From Actinobacteria bacterium Ga0077541 (GTDB lineage Bacteria > Actinomycetota > Thermoleophilia > Miltoncostaeales > Miltoncostaeaceae), in assembly GCA_001464995.1 (NCBI GenBank), contig LNEQ01000185.1, forward strand, positions 1-33,493: DNA of 33,493 nt, in the 5' to 3' direction. Positions 8,755 to 16,301 of this stretch are shown one piece after another. Position 1 is the first letter of the stretch, and every line of letters starts with the position of its first letter. The position numbers were made by a program, and so were the translations under genes. The notes beneath the pieces were generated by a model. It was not told the origin of the DNA, made no database searches, and worked only from the letters and a program-made list of their open reading frames with translations.

Positions 8755-9053
8755 CCGGGCTGGATATCCCCCCGCGGCGCCGCGCGCAACCCGGCGCTCC
8801 GCCGCGGGTCGAGCCCGAGGACTCCCCCAATGGGCTGGTCGCGGAGCTCCGGCCCATCCCCCCGGGGGGCGAATCGGGACCCGGGCACGGGCAGACTCCG
8901 TCTCGAGGGTCGTCCTACTGCCCCCGCGCGGCAGTTCGGAGGCACGAGGCGCTCGGGCACAGCGCTTCGTGATTTCTGGGCATCGCTCCCCCGATTGTGT
9001 GGTCGAGCGTCAGGGCGGCCCTCACCGCTTTCCCCCGCAGGCGGGGCAGCCGC
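8755..9053. other. Intergenic region between divergent BrkB and dehydrogenase genes
   Basis: No gene is supported here. It holds a 12-bp perfect palindrome of six C and six G (8858-8869). It also holds an inverted repeat ACTGCC/GGCAGT with a 7-nt spacer (8917-8935), and a CCCCGC/GCGGGG hairpin near 9034-9047 just before the dehydrogenase promoter. There is no tRNA-like clover and no recognisable riboswitch. Short open frames run through it, but none has a start with a ribosome site. Confidence 0.5.
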
Positions 9054-9065
9054 TATCGTGGCCGC
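9054..9065 (+). promoter_or_regulatory. Leaderless-type -10 element of the dehydrogenase gene
   Basis: TATCGT (9054-9059) plus 6 nt, then GTG 9066. The hexamer and spacing are identical to those of the nei-like gene. Confidence 0.55.
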
Positions 9066-9902
9066 GTGGTCATCGGCTTCGTCGGCGCCGGCCTCATGGG
9101 CTCGGGCATGATCCGCAACCTCGCTGCGGCCGGCCACGAGGTGCGGCTGTTCACCCGCACGCCCTCGCGCGCGGACGGCCTCCCGGTGACGCTCGCGGCA
9201 TCGATCGCCGAGGCCGTCGACGGGGCCGATCTGGCCTGCTCGTGCGTCACCGACTCGCCGGACGTGACCGAGGTGGTCACGGCCATGCTGGGCGCCGAGG
9301 CGCCCGCGCCGGTGCTGGTGGAGATGAGCACCATCGCCCCCGCCGTCGCGCGCGATCTCGCCGCCCGCTGCGCCGAGCGGGGCGTCGCCTACCTCGACTG
9401 CCCGGTCAGCGGCGGCCCGACGGGCGCGGCAGCCGGGACGCTCGCGTTCATGTGCGGCGGCGACGCGGTCGCGCTGGCGGCGGCCGTTCCGGCGCTCGAC
9501 GCCATGGGCGACCCGGACAAGCGCGTCCACTGCGGCCCGGTCGGGCTCGGGCTGGTCGCCAAGCTCGTCAACAACATGCTGGTGGCCACGATCACCGTCG
9601 CGACCGCCGAGGCTCTCGGCACCGGCGCGCGTGCGGGCCTCGATCCGGCGCTCGCCCGGGAGGTGGTGATGCGGTCGTCCGGCGACTCGTGGCAGCTGCG
9701 CAACCTGTTCCCGCGCATCCTCGCCGGCGACCACGTGCCGGGCTTCACGGTGCGCAACCTGCTCAAGGACCTCGGCCACGCCGCCGACCTGGCGGACGCT
9801 TCTCCCGAGGCGACGACCCACGCCCGCGAGCTGCTGGAGCGCGTCGATCCGGACGCCGACTACGGCGTCGTGGCCCGGCTCGCCCTCGACCCTCCCGGAT
9901 AG
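9066..9902 (+). CDS. NAD(P)-dependent beta-hydroxyacid dehydrogenase (GarR/3-hydroxyisobutyrate dehydrogenase type)
   Basis: 278 aa. Members oxidise beta-hydroxyacids such as 3-hydroxyisobutyrate or reduce tartronate semialdehyde or short aldehydes; the substrate cannot be read here. The Rossmann motif GFVGAGLMG is at residues 4-12, the substrate-binding DCPVSGGPTGA segment at about 117-127, and the catalytic Lys is K166 in AKLVNN. The C-terminal all-alpha domain contains the family's KDLGHAxxLA stretch. The start GTG 9066 is immediately followed by the first beta-strand (VVIGFVG) and has a leaderless-type -10. It stands alone as a single gene. Its stop is followed by a palindromic hairpin and then the convergent small hypothetical gene. 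Confidence 0.85.
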   Translation: MVIGFVGAGLMGSGMIRNLAAAGHEVRLFTRTPSRADGLPVTLAASIAEAVDGADLACSCVTDSPDVTEVVTAMLGAEAPAPVLVEMSTIAPAVARDLAARCAERGVAYLDCPVSGGPTGAAAGTLAFMCGGDAVALAAAVPALDAMGDPDKRVHCGPVGLGLVAKLVNNMLVATITVATAEALGTGARAGLDPALAREVVMRSSGDSWQLRNLFPRILAGDHVPGFTVRNLLKDLGHAADLADASPEATTHARELLERVDPDADYGVVARLALDPPG

Positions 9903-9915
9903 CTCCCGCGGGAGC
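9902..9915 (+). terminator. Short GC hairpin after the dehydrogenase gene
   Basis: GCTCCCGCGGGAGC is a 14-bp perfect palindrome starting at the last base of the stop codon. It has no T-tract. It may serve both convergent genes. Confidence 0.35.
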
Positions 9916-9946
9916 CGCCCGCGCATCGGCCCGCGCCGGCCCGGCC

Positions 9947-10198
9947 CTATTTCGACTGGGAGAGCAGGACGGCGAGGTCGGCGTACGAGAGGCCGTCCGC
10001 GGCCTCCGGCAGTCCGAGGTCGTGCTCGATGGCGACCGCGAGAGCGCGAGCGCGCTCCAGCACCGCCTTGTGGACCGGCTGCCCCGGGGCCGACTCGGCG
10101 ATCCGCTTGGCCTCGTTGCGCAACTGGTTGAGGTCGGCGGCCGGCGAGTTGAAGCTGGGCTTCGCGGGCGGGGACCAGGCGGGGTTGTCTGTGCTCAC
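9947..10198 (-). CDS. Small hypothetical protein
   Basis: 83 aa from GTG 10198-10196; I do not recognise the family. The first 20 residues are Pro/Ser-rich (NPAWSPPAKPSFNSPAADLN). The rest is predicted helical and charged (LNQLRNEAKRIAESA, HKAVLERARALAVAIEHDLG), ending in LSYADLAVLLSQSK. It has no signal peptide, TM segment or Cys. The start has TATCGT followed by 7 nt as a leaderless-type -10, and codon use is like its neighbours, so I take it as a real gene. It lies 55 bp downstream of ppk1 on the same strand but seems to have its own promoter. Confidence 0.65.
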   Translation of the reverse strand: MSTDNPAWSPPAKPSFNSPAADLNQLRNEAKRIAESAPGQPVHKAVLERARALAVAIEHDLGLPEAADGLSYADLAVLLSQSK

Positions 10199-10211
10199 CC
10201 GGTCGACGATA
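10199..10211 (-). promoter_or_regulatory. Leaderless-type -10 element of the small hypothetical gene
   Basis: On the minus strand TATCGT (10211-10206) is followed by 7 nt and GTG 10198. This is the third use of exactly this hexamer at a start codon in the window. Confidence 0.5.
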
Positions 10212-10253
10212 CCTGACCTTACGCGCGGAGGCCGACGCATCGGGCCGGGCCGA

Positions 10254-12344
10254 TCAGGCCGAGCGGGCCGCCTGGCGGCTGGCGTGCTCCATGAGCGCGT
10301 CCTGCGAGTTGAACGGCTCCTCGCCCGGCGCGGGCAGCCGGCGGCGCCAGGCGCCGTCGGAGCCGAGTTCCCAGGCCAGCGCCGTGTCCATCAGCTGCAT
10401 GTCGATCAGCGCCTGGATCTCGTCGCACCCCTGGGGCTCGTCCACCGGGGCGACCAGCTCGACCCGGTTGTCGAGGTTGCGGGCCATCATGTCGGCCGAT
10501 CCGATCCAGTACCCCGTCTCGCCGCCCACGGTGAAGGCGAAGACACGGGCGTGCTCGAGGAAGCGGCCGACGATCGAGATGACGCGCACGTTGTCGCTGA
10601 CGCCGGGCACGCCCGGGCGCAGGCCGGTGATGCCGCGGACGATCAGATCGACCGTCACGCCGGCCTGCGAGGCGCGGTAGATGGCGGCGATGATCGGCCC
10701 GTCGATGATGGAGTTCAGCTTCATCACGACCCGGGATGGCGACTCCGGCGAGTGGCCCTCGATGGCCCGGTCGATCTCGCGGATGACGCCGTCGCGAAGG
10801 TGCGCCGGCGCCACCAGCGTGCGCCGGTACATCGGCGGGCGCGCGAAGCCGGTCAGGTGGTTGAAGAGGTCGGCGACGTCCTCGGCGAGGTCCTCGCGGC
10901 AGGTGAAGATGCCGAGGTCGGTGTAGAGCCGGGCCGTGGACGGGTTGTAGTTGCCGGTGCCGATGTGGACGTACCGCCGCACGCGGTCGCCCTCGCGCCG
11001 CACCACGAGGCAGAGCTTGGCGTGGGTCTTGAGGCCGGAGAGCCCGTAGACCACGTGGGCACCGGCGCGCTCCAGGGCGCGGGCCCACTGGATGTTGCGC
11101 TCCTCGTCGAAGCGCGCCTGCACCTCGACCAGGCAGACGGTCTGCTTGCCCTGCTCGGCGGCGCGCATCAGCGCGGGGACGATCGGGGAGTCGCCGCTGG
11201 TGCGGTAGACGGTCTGCTTGATGGCCAGGACGTTCGGGTCCTCCACCGCCTGCTCCACGAAGCGCTCGACGCTGGTGTGGAAGTCGTCGTAGGGGTGGTG
11301 CACCAGGATGTCGCCGCGGCGGATCGCCGCGAACAGATCCGTGCGCTCCCCCTCCTCGGGACGCAGGCGCGCGCGGGTACGGGGCTCCCACGGGGCGTCG
11401 CGGAGCGCCGGCCGGTCGAGGCTCGCGAGCATCCACAACGACGTGAAGTCGAGCGGTGGGCTGATGCGGAAGGTGTCGCGGCTCGACACCTCAAGCGCCT
11501 CCATCAGGTCCGCCACGAGCCCCTCCGGGGCATCGGCCTCCACCTCCAGGCGCACGACGTGGCCGAAGCGCCGCCGCTGCAGCTGGGCCTCGACCGCGCC
11601 GAGCAGGTCGTCCGACTCGTCGGAGATCGAGAAGTCCGCGTCGCGCGTGACGCGGAAGCGGGAGGTGTCGAGCACCTCCATCCCCGGGAACAGCCGGTCG
11701 ACGTGCGACTCGATGACGTCCTCGAGCGGCACCAGCCGGTCGTCCACCGGCAGGAAGCGCGGCAGGCGGGGAGGGACCTTGATGCGGGCGAAGCGGGTCT
11801 CGCCCTTCACCGGGTCGCGCACGCGCAGCCCCAGGTTGAGCGACAGCCCCGAGATGTACGGGAAGGGCAGGCCCGGGCCGACGGCCAGCGGCGTCAGGAC
11901 CGGGTAGACCTCGCGGTCGAACTGGGCGTCGATGCGCAGCCGCTCGTCGGACGTGAGCCCGGTGTACGGCACCACCTCGATCCCGGCCGCGGCCAGCGCC
12001 GGGCGGATGTCCTCGTCCCACACGCGCGACTGCTCGGTGGTGAGCTCGCGCACGCGCACGGCCACCCGGTCGAGCACCTCGTCGCGCGGCAGCTGATCGG
12101 GCGTCGAGGGCAGGCGGCCCGCCTCGAGCGCGTCCTGGACCGCCGCCACGCGCACCATGAAGAACTCGTCCAGGTTGCTGGAGAAGATCGCGAGGAACTT
12201 GCACCGCTCGAGCAGGGGCACGTCAGGGTCCTGCGCGAGGGCGAGCACGCGCGCGTTGAAGTCGAGCCACGACAGCTCGCGGTTGATGTAGAGGGCCGGG
12301 TCCGAGAGGTCGGGCGCCGCGGTGGCGTCGTGGGTGGTGCTCAT
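10254..12344 (-). CDS. ppk1: Polyphosphate kinase 1
   Basis: 696 aa, normal PPK1 length. It reversibly transfers the gamma-phosphate of ATP to growing polyphosphate through a phospho-histidine. The order is N domain (INRELSWLDFNARVLALAQD, residues about 20-39), head domain, then two phospholipase D-like C domains. The autophosphorylated His is H441 in LKTHAKL, and a second conserved site is in YVHIGTGNYNP near residue 460. The C-terminal part has RGITGLRPGVPGVSDNV and GSADMMARNLDNRVE. ATG 12344-12342 overlaps the upstream subtilisin stop by 4 nt (ATGA), so it is the third gene of a coupled operon. No Pho-box-like element is visible nearby. Confidence 0.95.
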   Translation of the reverse strand: MSTTHDATAAPDLSDPALYINRELSWLDFNARVLALAQDPDVPLLERCKFLAIFSSNLDEFFMVRVAAVQDALEAGRLPSTPDQLPRDEVLDRVAVRVRELTTEQSRVWDEDIRPALAAAGIEVVPYTGLTSDERLRIDAQFDREVYPVLTPLAVGPGLPFPYISGLSLNLGLRVRDPVKGETRFARIKVPPRLPRFLPVDDRLVPLEDVIESHVDRLFPGMEVLDTSRFRVTRDADFSISDESDDLLGAVEAQLQRRRFGHVVRLEVEADAPEGLVADLMEALEVSSRDTFRISPPLDFTSLWMLASLDRPALRDAPWEPRTRARLRPEEGERTDLFAAIRRGDILVHHPYDDFHTSVERFVEQAVEDPNVLAIKQTVYRTSGDSPIVPALMRAAEQGKQTVCLVEVQARFDEERNIQWARALERAGAHVVYGLSGLKTHAKLCLVVRREGDRVRRYVHIGTGNYNPSTARLYTDLGIFTCREDLAEDVADLFNHLTGFARPPMYRRTLVAPAHLRDGVIREIDRAIEGHSPESPSRVVMKLNSIIDGPIIAAIYRASQAGVTVDLIVRGITGLRPGVPGVSDNVRVISIVGRFLEHARVFAFTVGGETGYWIGSADMMARNLDNRVELVAPVDEPQGCDEIQALIDMQLMDTALAWELGSDGAWRRRLPAPGEEPFNSQDALMEHASRQAARSA

Positions 12345-13741
12345 CCGGCCACCATTCTGGACGCTGCGAGCGCGGCCCGGTAGGCCCGTGCCTCGATCGT
12401 TACGGAATAGGCCGTCGCGACCGGGTAGGCCGACTCCCCTCGCAGGCCCCGCACCTCGAGCGTGTAGATGCCCGAGCGCGGCACGATCGCGGCGATGGTG
12501 CCGGACGGCGGAACCCCCTGCGACGACGCCACCAGCCACCGCCGACCGAAGGCCCCGTCGCGCCGCCCGGTGGGCGTGCCCGGCCGCCAGAGGGCGAGGG
12601 CGAGCGTCCCGCGTCTCGCGGCCTCGAGGTGCGCGGTGACCACGTCGCCGCCGCGCAGGCGCACGCGGAAGCCGTCGCGCGGATCGCGCCAGGATCCCGT
12701 CCGGCCGGCGACCGTCGCCAGCGCCGGCGCCCGTCCGAGCCGCAGCGGGACGGTGATGGCCGCCAGGCGCGTGTCGTCGTTCGGCTCGGGGTCCTCGGGC
12801 GGCGGCGTCGGGGCGGCGAGCGCGGCGGCCAGATCGACCAGCCCGGCGCCGGTCGCGCTGTCGGGCCCGGCGGGCGGCAGATCACGTGCGGTGGCCTCCA
12901 TGACGGCGCGGATCTGCCCGGCGGTCACCCCCGGCCGCTGGGCCATCAGCCGCGCGGCGACCCCCGACACGATCGCGGCGGCCACCGACGTGCCGGTGCG
13001 CGCGACGAGCGCGTCGCCCCCGGCCGGGCGCCGGCCCCGGGCGCGGACCGAGGCGACGTCCTCACCCGGGGCCGCCATCGACACCTGGGGGCCGCGCTCG
13101 GAGAGCGGCAGCGGGCGCTCCGAGCGACCGACCGCCGCGACCGTCATCACCTGACGGTAGGCGCCCGGATAGGAGGCCGGGCCGCCCCGGCCGCCCTCGT
13201 TGCCGGCGGCCACGACGACCAGCGCCCCGGCGCGTACCGCGGCGTCGATCGCCGCCTGCTCGTCGCGCGAGAAGCCCCGCCCGCCGAAGGAGATGTTGAT
13301 CACGCGGGCGCCGCGCACCGTCGCGTAGCGCAGGCCCTGCACCAGGGCGCGCGTCGTGGCGCGGCCCTCGGAGTCGGCGACCACCACCGGCAGGATGCGC
13401 GCGGCCGACACCCCGCTGCCGCCCACGCCGTTGCCGGAGGCGGCGGCCACGATCCCCGCGACGTGGGTCCCGTGCCCCTCCGCATCGCGGCCGGCGTCGG
13501 GCGTCCCCGGGACGAACGAGCGGCCCGGCACGACGCTGCCGGCCAGGTCGGGGGCCCGGGCATCGACCCCCGTGTCGAGCACGGCGACCAGCGGGCGGGG
13601 GCCGTCGCGGGGCGGCGGCGTCCAGTTGATCTGTGGGAGGAACGGCTGGGCGGCGCGGAGCGGGTCCGCGCCGGACGGGGGCGGCGGGGCGGCGCGCTCG
13701 AGCAGGTACGGCGCGGGCGGGGGCGCCGCGACCGGGATCAC
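12341..13741 (-). CDS. S8 family serine peptidase (subtilisin-like), no visible signal peptide
   Basis: 466 aa. The catalytic triad is complete: Asp56 (LVAVLDTGVD), His90 (GHGTHVAGI) and Ser252 (GTSVAAA), with oxyanion Asn181 (AAGNEGG). After the peptidase domain (about 50-305), a Pro-rich linker leads to a C-terminal beta-rich domain (about 320-460) like the prepeptidase C-terminal-type domains of secreted subtilisins. The start GTG 13741-13739 overlaps the stop of the small membrane gene by 4 nt (GTGA). With this start the N-terminus (MIPVAAPPPAPYLLERAAPP) is Pro-rich and has no signal peptide. No better start is seen upstream in this frame because it would lie inside the membrane gene. Location is therefore uncertain. 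The frame continues coupled into ppk1. Confidence 0.85.
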   Translation of the reverse strand: MIPVAAPPPAPYLLERAAPPPPSGADPLRAAQPFLPQINWTPPPRDGPRPLVAVLDTGVDARAPDLAGSVVPGRSFVPGTPDAGRDAEGHGTHVAGIVAAASGNGVGGSGVSAARILPVVVADSEGRATTRALVQGLRYATVRGARVINISFGGRGFSRDEQAAIDAAVRAGALVVVAAGNEGGRGGPASYPGAYRQVMTVAAVGRSERPLPLSERGPQVSMAAPGEDVASVRARGRRPAGGDALVARTGTSVAAAIVSGVAARLMAQRPGVTAGQIRAVMEATARDLPPAGPDSATGAGLVDLAAALAAPTPPPEDPEPNDDTRLAAITVPLRLGRAPALATVAGRTGSWRDPRDGFRVRLRGGDVVTAHLEAARRGTLALALWRPGTPTGRRDGAFGRRWLVASSQGVPPSGTIAAIVPRSGIYTLEVRGLRGESAYPVATAYSVTIEARAYRAALAASRMVAG

Positions 13742-14106
13742 ACCCGCCAGCGCGCGGCGATCGCGATGAAGGCGATGATGATGACCACCGCGGTCAGCAG
13801 GGCCGCGACGAGCGACACGCCGATGATCAGGGGGATCGTGACGACGATGCCCTGGGCGATCGCCACGATCCAGAGCACGTCGCGCGCCAGGCCCGGGCCG
13901 ATGCGCGTCGCGCCCATGACCGAGACGACCAGCACCACGATCGCGAGCGTGGCGAGCAGCACGGCGCTCGGCCGCCAGATGAGGAAGGCGATCACCTCGA
14001 CGAGCGCGAGGATGCCCGAGAGCATCAGGCGCCGGCCGCGCAGCCAGCGCCGGGCCCGCTCGCGCGAGGAGGGCGGCTCGAGCTCGATGATCAGCGGGTC
14101 GTCCAT
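13738..14106 (-). CDS. Small hypothetical membrane protein, four TM segments
   Basis: 122 aa from ATG 14106-14104. A charged cytoplasmic start (DDPLIIELEPPSSRERARRW) is followed by hydrophobic stretches near residues 28-45, 48-66, 74-95 and 97-117, ending WRV. I do not recognise the family. TAGACT lies exactly 6 nt upstream, a leaderless-type -10, so this should be the first gene of the operon with the S8 peptidase and ppk1. Its stop overlaps the peptidase start (GTGA). A membrane protein coupled to a subtilisin lacking a signal sequence could be its anchor, exporter or substrate; that is inference. Confidence 0.75.
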   Translation of the reverse strand: MDDPLIIELEPPSSRERARRWLRGRRLMLSGILALVEVIAFLIWRPSAVLLATLAIVVLVVSVMGATRIGPGLARDVLWIVAIAQGIVVTIPLIIGVSLVAALLTAVVIIIAFIAIAARWRV

Positions 14107-14118
14107 CGGCCGAGTCTA
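14107..14118 (-). promoter_or_regulatory. Leaderless-type -10 element of the membrane protein-S8-ppk1 operon
   Basis: On the minus strand TAGACT (14118-14113) is followed by 6 nt and ATG 14106. It begins 17 bp after the long terminator-like palindrome of the preceding gene. Confidence 0.5.
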
Positions 14119-14135
14119 AACGCTGACCCGGCCGC

Positions 14136-14166
14136 GGACCCGGCACGCCGTCGGCGTGCCGGGTCC
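14136..14166 (-). terminator. 31-nt perfect palindrome, probable terminator
   Basis: Arm GGACCCGGCACGCCG (14136-14150), one T, then its exact reverse complement (14152-14166). It lies 20 bp after the stop of the DUF4394 gene and before the next promoter. There is no T-tract, as is common for high-GC actinobacterial terminators. Confidence 0.65.
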
Positions 14167-14185
14167 GGCCGTACGGGCCCTGGTG

Positions 14186-15304
14186 CTAGCGGGCCACGAG
14201 CACGCGGACCGTGCCGGTGGTGCGGGCCCCCGAGTCGTCGGTGACGCGCACGGCGAGCGTGCGGACGCCGGCCGGAAGGCCGACTCGCAGCGACGACGAG
14301 GTGGCGTCGTCGAAGGCGCCGTCGGCGTCGGTGTCCCACTCGACCTTGGAGATCGCCCCGTCGGGGTCGGCCGCCTGGGCGATGTAGGCGGCGCGCTGAC
14401 CGGGGCGCGGCTTCAGGGTGGTCTTCACGACCGTGACCGTGGGCGGGACGTTGGCGCGCGGCGCGGCGACCTCCTGCCGGGCCGCCATGCCGGTGATGGC
14501 GAGGCGCGGCGTCCCCTTGCTGCGCAGCAGGCTGCCCGTGCCGATCGGGCCGAGGATCGTCGTGCGACCGGTGGTGATGTCGACGCGGTAGAGGATGGCA
14601 CCGGTGCCGCCGGGCGGAGTGGTGGCGAGGAAGCCGAGGTTCCCGGCGCCGGCGATGTCGAACTGGGTCTGGTCGCCGACATCGATGCCGAGCGGCTTGC
14701 CGTCGACCAGCGTCCCGGCGTTCGGCGGGTTCTGCGTGACGAGCTGGTCGGTCGCCGAATCGATGCCGTAGAGCGTCGTGGTGGCCGGGCGCGTCGCCGT
14801 GAGCACGGAGTTCGTGTAGGCGCTGGCGACGATCGAGGGATCGCCCGGGTTGAGCGCGCCATCGGGGCTGCCGGCGCCGTGGTTGCCCGTACCGAACGCG
14901 ATGCGGTAGTTCTGGTTCGCCTCGCTGGTGATGCGCAGCGCGTCGGGGACCGGGTTGACGTCGACGCCGTACGAGGTACCGGCCAGGCCCGGGGTGAAGC
15001 CGGTGCCGATCGGGGTGGCGACCGCCGTGCCGGGGTCGATCGTGTAGAGGGTGCTGTTGCTGCCCACGCCGACGAGGTCGCCGGTGGCCGGCCGCACGTC
15101 GATCCCCACCAGCGACACGCCTGCGGGCAACCCGGTGATCGGGGTCGAGTCGAGGATCACCCCGGGCGTCCGCGAGTCGAACCGCAGCAGGTTGCCTGCC
15201 GAGTCGGTGGCGTGGATGTCGCGCGCCTGGGCCGCCACAGGGGCGGCGAGCGCCAGTGCGGCGCCCAGCGCGAGGGCGCGCCGGGTCATCGTGCGTCGGG
15301 CCAT
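14186..15304 (-). CDS. Secreted DUF4394 domain-containing protein
   Basis: 372 aa. A Sec-type signal peptide (about residues 1-28: RRTMTRRALALGAALALAAP, then AQA before RDIHATD) is followed by a beta-propeller-like DUF4394 region. That region has repeated 'G.LLRFDSRTPG', 'GIDVRPATGDLVGVGSNSTLYTID' and 'TLYGIDSATDQL' units. The C-terminal about 100 residues (PPTVTVVKTTLKPRPGQRAA ... DTDADGAFDD) look like a PKD/Ig-type extracellular domain with a Ca-binding-like acidic loop. The function of DUF4394 is unknown. ATG 15304-15302 has GGAGAG close upstream. A 15-bp palindrome lies about 28 bp before the start, and a strong palindromic hairpin follows the stop. Confidence 0.8.
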   Translation of the reverse strand: MARRTMTRRALALGAALALAAPVAAQARDIHATDSAGNLLRFDSRTPGVILDSTPITGLPAGVSLVGIDVRPATGDLVGVGSNSTLYTIDPGTAVATPIGTGFTPGLAGTSYGVDVNPVPDALRITSEANQNYRIAFGTGNHGAGSPDGALNPGDPSIVASAYTNSVLTATRPATTTLYGIDSATDQLVTQNPPNAGTLVDGKPLGIDVGDQTQFDIAGAGNLGFLATTPPGGTGAILYRVDITTGRTTILGPIGTGSLLRSKGTPRLAITGMAARQEVAAPRANVPPTVTVVKTTLKPRPGQRAAYIAQAADPDGAISKVEWDTDADGAFDDATSSSLRVGLPAGVRTLAVRVTDDSGARTTGTVRVLVAR

Positions 15305-15331
15305 GGTCTCTCCAGTGATCGATTGGTCGGT

Positions 15332-15346
15332 CGTACCGTCGGTACG
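15332..15346. promoter_or_regulatory. 15-bp palindrome upstream of the DUF4394 gene, possible operator
   Basis: CGTACCG (15332-15338), one T, CGGTACG (15340-15346). It sits 28 bp before the ATG, inside the expected promoter. A TetR-like operator is possible, but no regulator is adjacent. Confidence 0.35.
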
Positions 15347-15476
15347 GGTCCGTTGTCCCCCGGCGTTCACCGCTCCCAACCCCCCGCGTCGCCCCGGAAC
15401 CTCGGCGGGGCACGACGTGATCCAGACCGGCGTCTCGGACGAACCACATCGAACGACCCCCGCCGGGATCGTGCCG

Positions 15477-16301
15477 TCAGGCCTCCGGCGGCCTCGGCTC
15501 GACCACGGCGCGCAGCCCTTCGGCGGGCAGGCGCGCGATCGCCGCCTCGGCCTCGGCGCGCCCCGAGAAGAGCCCCGCGAGGCAGGAGCCGCTGCCGCAG
15601 AGCAGCACGGCGCCCGCGCCGGCCGCGGCGAGCGCGCGGGCGGCGGCGCCCAGGGACGGAGCCAGCGCGAGGGCGGGCGGCCAGAGGTCGTTGCGCACCC
15701 AGCCCGCGAGGGCGGGCATCGCCGGCGGCGCCGCGGCGTCGTCGCAGGCGGCAGGGGCCGCCATCCGGTCGAAGGCGGCGTAGACCCGGGGCGTGGAGAG
15801 GCCCTCGGGCGGACGCAGCAGCAGCGCCGCGAAGCGCGGTGCGACGGCCGGGGTCAGCGTCTCCCCCCGCCCGCGCGCCCACTGGCAACCGCCGCGGATG
15901 AAGAAGGGCACGTCCGAGCCGACGCGCGCGGCCACCGCCTCCAGGCGGCCGGGCCCCAGCCCGAGGCCGTGGAGCCGGTCGGCGGCGCGCAGGACGGCCG
16001 CCGCGTCGCTCGATCCGCCCCCGAGCCCGGCCTCCGCCGGGATCGCCTTCTCGATCTGCACCGACACGGGCAGCGGCCGGCCGACCTCGGACTCGAGGGC
16101 GTCGAGGGCGGCCCAGGCCAGGTTGCCGGGGCCCTCGATGCCGGGGCACGACACGCTCCGCTCGGGCGCCCGTTGCACCCTCACCGTGTCGGCCAGCCCG
16201 TCGAGCGCGACCATCAGGGTCCGCAGGGGGTGGAATCCGTCGTCGCCGAGAGGCCCGACCAGCAGGCGCAGGTTGAGCTTCGGGGGCGCGGTGAGGGTCA
16301 G
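15477..16301 (-). CDS. ispE: 4-diphosphocytidyl-2-C-methyl-D-erythritol kinase, probable CTG start
   Basis: 274 aa GHMP kinase of the MEP isoprenoid pathway; it phosphorylates CDP-ME at the 2-hydroxyl. Motif 1 APPKLNLRLLV (about 5-15), the ATP-binding motif PAEAGLGGGSSDAA, and motif 3 LLCGSGSCLAGLF are present. The family N-terminus is M-x-L-x-APAKLNL, which fits only if CTG 16301-16299 starts the protein. This CTG overlaps the ksgA stop TGA as CTGA, the same 4-nt overlap used elsewhere in the window. No ATG, GTG or TTG lies in frame near it. It is the last gene of metG-tatD-ksgA-ispE, an order seen in many actinobacteria. Confidence 0.88.
   Translation of the reverse strand: MTLTAPPKLNLRLLVGPLGDDGFHPLRTLMVALDGLADTVRVQRAPERSVSCPGIEGPGNLAWAALDALESEVGRPLPVSVQIEKAIPAEAGLGGGSSDAAAVLRAADRLHGLGLGPGRLEAVAARVGSDVPFFIRGGCQWARGRGETLTPAVAPRFAALLLRPPEGLSTPRVYAAFDRMAAPAACDDAAAPPAMPALAGWVRNDLWPPALALAPSLGAAARALAAAGAGAVLLCGSGSCLAGLFSGRAEAEAAIARLPAEGLRAVVEPRPPEA

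Noticed and set aside
8870-8990. tRNA-like stretch between the BrkB and dehydrogenase genes
   Set aside because: The inverted repeat at 8917-8935 does not extend to acceptor, D and T arms, and no GTTCGANNC-type T-loop is present.
10029-12383. 784-codon open frame on the plus strand opposite ppk1
   Set aside because: Shadow of ppk1: no recognisable domain, and the real kinase motifs including the active-site His are on the minus strand.
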